Positions 58,796-64,000 of a stretch of DNA of 64,000 nucleotides are shown piece by piece; the stretch's first letter is position 1; every line of letters begins with the position of its first letter. This DNA comes from UBA1672 sp964587815 (lineage in GTDB: Bacteria > Pseudomonadota > Alphaproteobacteria > Micavibrionales > Micavibrionaceae): assembly GCA_964587815.1 (NCBI GenBank), contig CAZPMH010000007.1:38113-102112 (forward strand), in the 5' to 3' direction. A program made the translations under genes and the position numbers. The notes below the pieces were generated by a model. That model was given only the letters and a program-made list of their open reading frames with translations, had not been told where the DNA came from and ran no database searches.

Positions 58796-59626
58796 TTAAG
58801 CGGGTTTTACGTGCTCTTCCGTGATGGTGTGTTCGATCAATTTTGAGCCGATCGGCAGGTCCATAAGGGTCACTTGAACCTCCGGTTTTAGCCCGTCTGT
58901 CTTGAACATATCGGGGTAATTCATGATCGCCTCAGCAAAACGATTGGCCGCGTCATGGGGTTCTGTTTCATATAAAGGACGTTGAAGAAGAAGCGCGTAT
59001 TCGTAGCTTTCGGTTTGCGCGATGATGTCTGATTGACGGCGCAGATGGACAAGATATTTCGAGAGTTTTGCCGAGAGATAATCGGCCGCGTAGGGGCCTT
59101 CGGCCTCGTAGATCGTTTTATAATTGCTGATGCCGATGAAAACGACATAGGTGCGCTCGCCATAACGATCGGCACGGTCAATAGCGGAGAGGAAAAGCTG
59201 GTTGAAAGCTGATTTTGCGATAATACCGCTCGCGCTCGGGAAATCTTCGCTGTCATCGCCGATGCGTTTGACCTGCGCGGTCAAATTGCGGGCGTTATCG
59301 ACACATTGATCAAGCAAATCGGGGTCGATCGGTTTATTGAGTGACATGTTCGCACCTGCCTGAATGGCTTCGACGGATTCTAAATCATTGCCCATTTGCA
59401 CGATATAGGGATAGCGCATGGTGGCGCGGCGCAGGTTTAAAATAACGGGGCGCGCGCTTGTTAAGGGGGCGGGGTCGATGAAGATCATATCCGCATGTTC
59501 TTTATTCAGCATTTCGACCGCGTTGTTTTTCACAGGCTCATGCACGATTTTATGGCCTAGCGGTTCTAAGCGATTCATCATCAGTTGCGCTGTTATTTCT
59601 TCTCTATCGATAACCAGAATTTTCAT
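58796..59626 (-). CDS. Response regulator with degenerate GGDEF-like output domain
   Basis: A 276-residue protein. N-terminal receiver domain (1-120): acidic Asp7, phospho-acceptor Asp51 (MIFIDP) and Lys98 (NKPID) are present, so phosphorylation is possible, although the usual second acidic residue is Arg8. The C-terminal domain (about 145-255) has the diguanylate cyclase layout (AIDRADRYGERTYVVFIGISNYKTIYEAEG, then LSKYLVHLRRQSDIIAQTES) but the GGDEF active site is replaced by ESYEYALLL, so it should not make cyclic di-GMP. It lies 159 bases upstream of the export genes on the same strand and may regulate them. Confidence 0.8.
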   Translation of the reverse strand: MKILVIDREEITAQLMMNRLEPLGHKIVHEPVKNNAVEMLNKEHADMIFIDPAPLTSARPVILNLRRATMRYPYIVQMGNDLESVEAIQAGANMSLNKPIDPDLLDQCVDNARNLTAQVKRIGDDSEDFPSASGIIAKSAFNQLFLSAIDRADRYGERTYVVFIGISNYKTIYEAEGPYAADYLSAKLSKYLVHLRRQSDIIAQTESYEYALLLQRPLYETEPHDAANRFAEAIMNYPDMFKTDGLKPEVQVTLMDLPIGSKLIEHTITEEHVKPA

Positions 59627-59822
59627 GGCCTCGGCCCCCGTTCGTATCTGTCATTTCGTGATGGTAAAAAGAATAAATATACTGATTGCCAGTATTTCTT
59701 TTGCTCAACACCTATGATAATGGCAAAAAAAGGTTTAAAAAAAAACTAATAAATGTGACGAGATGTGATTTACGGCAGTATTTCGTGGTGTTTTTGAGAA
59801 AAACCAAAGGATTTAATGGATT

Positions 59823-60431
59823 ATGAGTGTTGTTTTACACCAAAATGATTTGCCCGATGATGTGGATTTGGGCGCGGTTGTTGCGATTGATACGGAGACG
59901 ATGGGTTTATTACCACATCGGGATCGATTGTGTCTGGTGCAGCTTTCCAATGGCGACGGAACTGCGCATTTGGTGCAAATGACAGACGCGTCTTTTGATG
60001 CGCCGAATTTAAAGGCGCTTGTGTCCAGCCCCGATGTGCAGAAATTGTTTCATTTTGCGCGCTTTGATGTTGCGATTTTAACGCATAGTCTGGGGGTGGA
60101 TTGCCCGAATGTGTATTGTACGAAAATCGCGTCGAAATTGGCGCGAACTTATACCGATAAGCATAGTTTGCGCGCGTTGTGTAAGGAATTGATCGGGGTT
60201 GATTTGAATAAGCAGCAGCAATCATCGGATTGGGGCGCGGACGAATTAACGACGGAACAGCTGAATTATGCGGCGAGCGATGTGTATTATTTGCACAGTT
60301 TGAAAGCGCAATTGGATATGATGTTAAAGCGTGAGGGGCGCACGGAATTGGCGCAATCCTGCTTTGATTTTTTAGGGACGCGGGCGGCCTTGGATTTGCA
60401 GGGGTGGCCGTATGATATTTTTGAACATTAA
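59823..60431 (+). CDS. rnd: Ribonuclease D-like 3'-5' exonuclease
   Basis: DEDD-family exonuclease of 202 residues with only the catalytic domain, the short form common in alphaproteobacteria; the HRDC domains of the enterobacterial enzyme are absent. Catalytic motifs: AIDTETMGL (Exo I, DxE), LFHFARFDVAIL (Exo II), and LNYAASDVYYL (Exo III with the YxxxD of the DEDDy group). It processes structured RNA 3' ends. kdsD begins 5 bases after its stop, so the two are probably cotranscribed. Confidence 0.9.
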   Translation: MSVVLHQNDLPDDVDLGAVVAIDTETMGLLPHRDRLCLVQLSNGDGTAHLVQMTDASFDAPNLKALVSSPDVQKLFHFARFDVAILTHSLGVDCPNVYCTKIASKLARTYTDKHSLRALCKELIGVDLNKQQQSSDWGADELTTEQLNYAASDVYYLHSLKAQLDMMLKREGRTELAQSCFDFLGTRAALDLQGWPYDIFEH

Positions 60432-60436
60432 GTAAT

Positions 60437-61474
60437 ATGTTGGGTGTACCGAATATGAGCAGTGCAGAAAAGACAGTTTCCGATGATGTGCAGATGGCGG
60501 ATGATATTGCCCATGCGCAGCGCGTGTTAAATGCCGAATCAGATGCTTTGAACGTGTTGGCCAGCGGGATTGATGAGTCCTTCCATGCTGCCGTTTCTGC
60601 GGTTCACAATATGAAGAATAATCCGTCAGGTTCGGGTCGTTTTATTATCGCAGGTATCGGGAAAAGCGGGCATGTGGCGCGTAAGATTGCCGCGACATTG
60701 GCATCAACGGGTACGCCGTCTTATTTCGTTCATCCGGGTGAGGCGAGCCATGGTGATATGGGAATGATTACCCAGAATGATGTTGTGCTGATGCTGTCGA
60801 ATTCGGGTGAGAATGCGGAATTATCCGACCTGATCCATTATACGCGGCGTTATGACATCACCTTGATTGCGATGACGAGCCAACCGAAATCGACCTTGGC
60901 ACAGCATGCGGATATTTGCCTGTTTTTGCCGCAAGTGGGCGAGGCTTGCCCGAACAGCTTGGCGCCGACGACATCGACGACGATGATGATTGCCTATGGC
61001 GATGCGCTGGCAGTTGCTTTGCTTGAACGGATGGGATTAACGCCCGAGCAGTATAAGGTGTTTCATCCCGGTGGAAAGTTGGGGCAGAAATTGCTGAAAG
61101 TGTCCGAAATTATGATTGCGCGTGATGATTTGGCGATTATTTCATCAGACGCGACCATGGATGAGGCGATCTTGGCCTTAACGGAGAAGAATCTCGGCGC
61201 GGTTCTGGTGATGGATGATGCGGAAACATTATTGGGCATTGTGACCGACGGTGATTTGAAGCGGCATATGTCGGCTGATCTGTTGCAGAAGCGTGTGCGC
61301 GATGTGATGAGTTCGCAGCCGAAGTCGATTTCCTCTTCTGCCTTAGCGGCGGAGGCACTGGATGTTATGACGAAGGTTCCGGGCAGTTACATCACCAGCC
61401 TGATTGTTATGGATGGTGCGCAGGTTGCGGGCATGATCCGCCTGCAGGATTGTTTGCAAAACGGCGTTGCCTAG
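60437..61474 (+). CDS. kdsD: Arabinose-5-phosphate isomerase (KpsF/GutQ family)
   Basis: Makes D-arabinose 5-phosphate from ribulose 5-phosphate, the first step to Kdo for LPS. The 345 residues hold a SIS domain (about 45-190; IIAGIGKSGHVARKIAATLA, then HPGEASHGDMGM and LSNSGENAEL) and two CBS domains (about 220-340). The hallmark FHPGGKLGQKLLKVSEIM joins them. ATG 60437 is used; ATG 60455 (MSSAEKTV) is an alternative with a similar N-terminus. It precedes lptC and lptA, a conserved LPS gene order in proteobacteria; kdsC is missing from the usual place. Confidence 0.93.
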   Translation: MLGVPNMSSAEKTVSDDVQMADDIAHAQRVLNAESDALNVLASGIDESFHAAVSAVHNMKNNPSGSGRFIIAGIGKSGHVARKIAATLASTGTPSYFVHPGEASHGDMGMITQNDVVLMLSNSGENAELSDLIHYTRRYDITLIAMTSQPKSTLAQHADICLFLPQVGEACPNSLAPTTSTTMMIAYGDALAVALLERMGLTPEQYKVFHPGGKLGQKLLKVSEIMIARDDLAIISSDATMDEAILALTEKNLGAVLVMDDAETLLGIVTDGDLKRHMSADLLQKRVRDVMSSQPKSISSSALAAEALDVMTKVPGSYITSLIVMDGAQVAGMIRLQDCLQNGVA

Positions 61475-61501
61475 GCTCTTGCGCGCTCGGCCTCTTTAAT
61501 T

Positions 61502-62218
61502 TTGAAAAGGCTCTATTTTTTGACTGATGACACACATACAGAAGAGATCTCTCAGGCAGAGTATGATGCGCGCGCACGGATGGAGCGTTTGGGGCAGCGA
61601 TCAGGCGTGCGGACGCAATCACATGGCTATACGCGATTTGTGAAAATAATGCGCTTTGCGCTGCCTGTTTTTGCGATTGTGTTGATGTTTGTTTTGTATG
61701 TGCGCGCGGATATGGATGAAAGAGTGATTGCACCGATGGAGCAAACCGCGGTGGATGTGAAGCCTGAAGAGCTTTCGCGTAATGAGTTGATGAACCCCGT
61801 TTTTGAAAGCCGAGATAAAAGTGGGCGGCCTTACAAAATTACGGCGGAGCGCGCGGTACAGGAAGAGGGTAATAAGGACGTGGTTTTATTAACGCGACCT
61901 GAAGCACGGCTTGAGATGAGTGATGGTGCTTCGGTTGATATTCAGTCTTCAGAAGGGGCGTATGATCAGGCGCGTGAGGAATTTTTCCTGCGTGGTGATA
62001 TTACGCTTGTGCATAGTGGCGGTTATACGTTGCTTGGGGAGCAGGCGCATATTGATTTGCGCGAGCAATATGTCTGGTCAAACCTTGATGTTTCAGGGGA
62101 CGGGCCAGAGGTTGCGATTGTCGCAAAAGGTGTGCGCGCGAATGGCGAGACGGGCGAGATTATTTTTAACGGGCCGGCAACATTAACGTTGAAGCAAGGG
62201 TTTGAAGGGGTAGAGTAA
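61502..62218 (+). CDS. lptC: LPS export periplasmic protein LptC
   Basis: Bitopic protein that links the LptBFG permease to the periplasmic LptA bridge. The 238 residues have one transmembrane helix (about 55-75, MRFALPVFAIVLMFVLYVRA) and a periplasmic beta-jellyroll with NPVFESRDKSGRPYKITAER and EGAYDQAREEFFLRGDITLV. No ATG fits; TTG 61502 or 61520 are the candidate starts. Its TAA overlaps the ATG of lptA by one base (TAATG), which indicates coupled translation. Confidence 0.88.
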   Translation: MKRLYFLTDDTHTEEISQAEYDARARMERLGQRSGVRTQSHGYTRFVKIMRFALPVFAIVLMFVLYVRADMDERVIAPMEQTAVDVKPEELSRNELMNPVFESRDKSGRPYKITAERAVQEEGNKDVVLLTRPEARLEMSDGASVDIQSSEGAYDQAREEFFLRGDITLVHSGGYTLLGEQAHIDLREQYVWSNLDVSGDGPEVAIVAKGVRANGETGEIIFNGPATLTLKQGFEGVE

Positions 62219-63024
62219 TGCGGGTTTTAACTTTTGGTTTTTGTAGCTTTTTGATGATGGCTTTTGCTTATCTTGCGCATGCGCAGGTGGGTGAGCAAGT
62301 CAGCGGGACGGGGATTCCTGTTGAAATTTCCGCGCAGGAAAGTCTGGAATGGCATCGGAACGATCAGTTTTTCAGGGCGCGCAAAGATGTTGAGGTGAAG
62401 CGTGGGGACACGACCTTATATGCGGCATCTATGGTTGCGCGTTACACAGACAGCCCCGCGAAGAGCGTTGATGTTTACCGCATTGAGGCGACGGGTGCGG
62501 TTAGAATCGTTTCGCCAGATGGCACGGCTTATGGGGATAAGGCCGTGTATGAGGTGAAAAAAAGCTATGCTGTTTTAACAGGCGATGATTTGCGCGTGGA
62601 AGCAGAGGATCAAAGCCTTAAGGCGCAGGATAAAATTCAATATTGGGTTGCGGATGGCCGATTGGAGGCCGTTGGTGCGGCTGAAGCGCAGCGTGAGGGC
62701 GATAAAATACAGGCTGATAAAATGATTGCGGTTTTTGAAGATAATGCGCAAGGTAAGCGTGTTTTAAAATCGTTGGAGGCGTTGGGTAACGTTATTATCA
62801 CAACGCCGAATGAGAGATTAACGGGCAGGCGAGCGGTTTACACGGCCGCAACCAATGTTGCAGAATTAAAAGAAGATGTGAAAATTACGCGCGGGCCGAA
62901 TGTTTTGGAGGGAGCACGCGCACAGGTGAATTTGAAAACAAATGTGAGTAAGATTTTTGGTGGTGCATCCAGTGAAGGCGGGCGTGTGAGCGGGACGTTT
63001 TTCCCGGGATCAGCAGAAGAATAG
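62218..63024 (+). CDS. lptA: LPS transport periplasmic protein LptA
   Basis: Periplasmic bridge protein with a signal peptide (MRVLTFGFCSFLMMAFAYLA, cut near AHAQ) and an OstA-like beta-jellyroll made of repeated strands (VEISAQESLEWHRNDQFFRA, RKDVEVKRGDTTLYAASMVA, GDKAVYEVKKSYAVLTGD). The 268-residue length is somewhat longer than E. coli LptA, as usual in alphaproteobacteria. It overlaps lptC by one base. A LysE-family gene, not lptB, follows after 6 bases. Confidence 0.9.
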   Translation: MRVLTFGFCSFLMMAFAYLAHAQVGEQVSGTGIPVEISAQESLEWHRNDQFFRARKDVEVKRGDTTLYAASMVARYTDSPAKSVDVYRIEATGAVRIVSPDGTAYGDKAVYEVKKSYAVLTGDDLRVEAEDQSLKAQDKIQYWVADGRLEAVGAAEAQREGDKIQADKMIAVFEDNAQGKRVLKSLEALGNVIITTPNERLTGRRAVYTAATNVAELKEDVKITRGPNVLEGARAQVNLKTNVSKIFGGASSEGGRVSGTFFPGSAEE

Positions 63025-63030
63025 GGCGAT

Positions 63031-63684
63031 ATGCTAAGCGTTACGGACTTATTTTTAATGTGGCTGGTGATGGCGTCGGTTCAGTTGGCGGCGACAATTT
63101 CGCCCGGCCCTGCCTTTGTGATTAGTGTGCGCAATGCGATGGTGTATTCGCGGCGTGTGGGTGTGTTTACCGCGCTGGGCTTAGCATTGGGCGTGGGGAT
63201 GCATGTTATCTTCGTGCTTGTCGGTCTGTCTGTTTTGATTGCGAATTCGGTCTTTTTGTTTACGGCGATTAAATATATTGGCGCGGCGTATTTGATTTAT
63301 ATCGGCATGAAGGCTTTGTTTTCTGCGCCGAAAGATCGCAGCCAGAGTGACACGGTTCAAAATGTGGAAGCGGAAAATCAGGCGCGGGAGATGATTAGCG
63401 GTCGTAAAGCGGTGATGGTTGGTTTTCTAACCAATGCGCTTAATCCGAAGGCTGTGGTTTTCTTTACGGCGGTGTTTACGCAGTTTATCAGCCCTGAAAC
63501 GCCGTTTTTTATGTTGGTGCTTTATGGGCTGACATCGATTATTATTGAGTTTGGCTGGTTTGCCATGATGGCCGTGATTTTGACAAATGCGCATGTAAAG
63601 CGTAGATTTATGCGGTTCATGGGCAAAATTGAGCGTGCTTGCGGTGGCTTGATGGTGCTTTTGGGTGTCAGGCTTGCCTTGTAA
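63031..63684 (+). CDS. LysE/RhtB-family amino acid exporter
   Basis: A 217-residue membrane protein with six hydrophobic segments and the LysE/RhtB signature SPGPAFVISVRNAMVYSRRV near residue 25, then GAAYLIYIGMKAL and GFLTNALNPKAVVFF. The substrate (such as threonine, homoserine or leucine) cannot be told from sequence. It starts 6 bases after lptA and ends 35 bases before lptB, so it sits inside the lpt operon although it has no known role in LPS export. Confidence 0.9.
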   Translation: MLSVTDLFLMWLVMASVQLAATISPGPAFVISVRNAMVYSRRVGVFTALGLALGVGMHVIFVLVGLSVLIANSVFLFTAIKYIGAAYLIYIGMKALFSAPKDRSQSDTVQNVEAENQAREMISGRKAVMVGFLTNALNPKAVVFFTAVFTQFISPETPFFMLVLYGLTSIIIEFGWFAMMAVILTNAHVKRRFMRFMGKIERACGGLMVLLGVRLAL

Positions 63685-63719
63685 GTGCAGGATGTTATTG
63701 AGTTAAGGAATAGAAAAAT

Positions 63720-64000
63720 ATGGATGTGATATCAGGGCAAGGTAAGGCAGGCGGCGCGCAAGGTGGTAGGCGCAGACGAAGAAATCCGCGTCTTAAGTCC
63801 GTGCCTAAGGGCTTGGCGGCGTTGCATATTTCAAAATCCTATAAAAAGCGCCCCGTATTGCGTGATGTTTCCTTGCGTGTCGAACGTGGTGAGGCGGTTG
63901 CCCTGTTGGGGCCGAACGGTGCAGGTAAGACGACGTTTTTTCATATTATTACCGGTTTGATCAAATCTGACAGCGGCGCGATTATGCTGGACGGGCAGGA
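63720..64000 (+). CDS. lptB: LPS export ABC transporter ATP-binding protein LptB (3' truncated by window)
   Basis: The ATPase that powers LptFG. Ninety-three codons are visible from ATG 63720, preceded by a TAAGGAA ribosome site. The first 30 residues are a basic extension rich in Gly and Arg (GGRRRRRNPRLK) that is longer than in E. coli LptB, which starts at about the LHISKSYKKRPVL segment. Walker A GPNGAGKTTFFHIITGL is complete. The rest, with the signature and Walker B motifs, lies beyond the window. The order lptC-lptA-(lysE)-lptB supports the assignment. Confidence 0.88.
   Translation, partial: MDVISGQGKAGGAQGGRRRRRNPRLKSVPKGLAALHISKSYKKRPVLRDVSLRVERGEAVALLGPNGAGKTTFFHIITGLIKSDSGAIMLDGQ

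Overview
The window looks like a chromosomal stretch of a free-living, LPS-bearing alphaproteobacterium. The evidence is the large NAD-glutamate dehydrogenase (5' end cut by the window edge), an aa3-type cytochrome oxidase cluster with CtaB, CtaG and SURF1, a CycM-like membrane cytochrome c divergent from pheA, an IalB-family protein, a ribonuclease E with an acidic insertion in its S1 domain, and MlaA/MlaC plus Lpt components. A lineage near Micavibrio is possible from gene content, but that is only inference. No tRNA, rRNA, CRISPR array, insertion sequence or prophage block was seen.

Layout. 1-4.3 kb: gdh (partial), ubiA and rsmE; the divergent start codons of ubiA and rsmE overlap. 4.4-13.1 kb: coxB-coxA, ctaB, a 37-residue cox-cluster membrane peptide, a YdfG-like dehydrogenase, a secreted acidic protein, ctaG, coxC, a DUF983 protein and SURF1. 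13.2-18.4 kb: an IalB-like protein, an M23 peptidase and rne. 18.5-20.3 kb: a reverse-strand aminotransferase and a membrane-anchored unknown. 20.3-21.6 kb: a gene-poor stretch with a 27-residue hydrophobic peptide, a candidate structured RNA ending in a strong terminator, and a small secreted protein. 21.7-30.3 kb: a giant 1872-residue modular protein without a signal peptide, a DUF3137 membrane protein and the ABC-F factor EttA. 30.4-39.8 kb: three tandem paralogous membrane proteins of about 1000 residues that carry the hallmarks of the DotA/TraY family (type IVB secretion and IncI conjugation).

39.8-47.2 kb: reverse-strand mlaA-mlaC and lptF-lptG (envelope lipid and LPS transport), then pepA, a KamA-like radical SAM protein and holC. 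47.2-54.2 kb: membrane cytochrome c, pheA, two unknowns (one made of two 56-residue repeats), ftsK, lolA and recR. 54.2-59.6 kb: a palindromic tandem element between convergent genes, then a reverse-strand polysaccharide-export module (short Wza-like protein, Wzz/BY-kinase-like protein, two membrane unknowns) headed by a response regulator with a degenerate GGDEF-like domain. 59.8-64 kb: ribonuclease D, kdsD, lptC, lptA, a LysE-family exporter inserted in the lpt operon, and the start of lptB.

The best candidate for a new system is 20.5-39.8 kb. There a giant repeat-module protein, probably cytoplasmic or exported without Sec, lies close upstream of three DotA/TraY-like channel-type proteins, with no other Dot/Icm or Tra gene nearby. 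Function and linkage are inferred from order and motifs only; no database search, alignment score or structure prediction was run.
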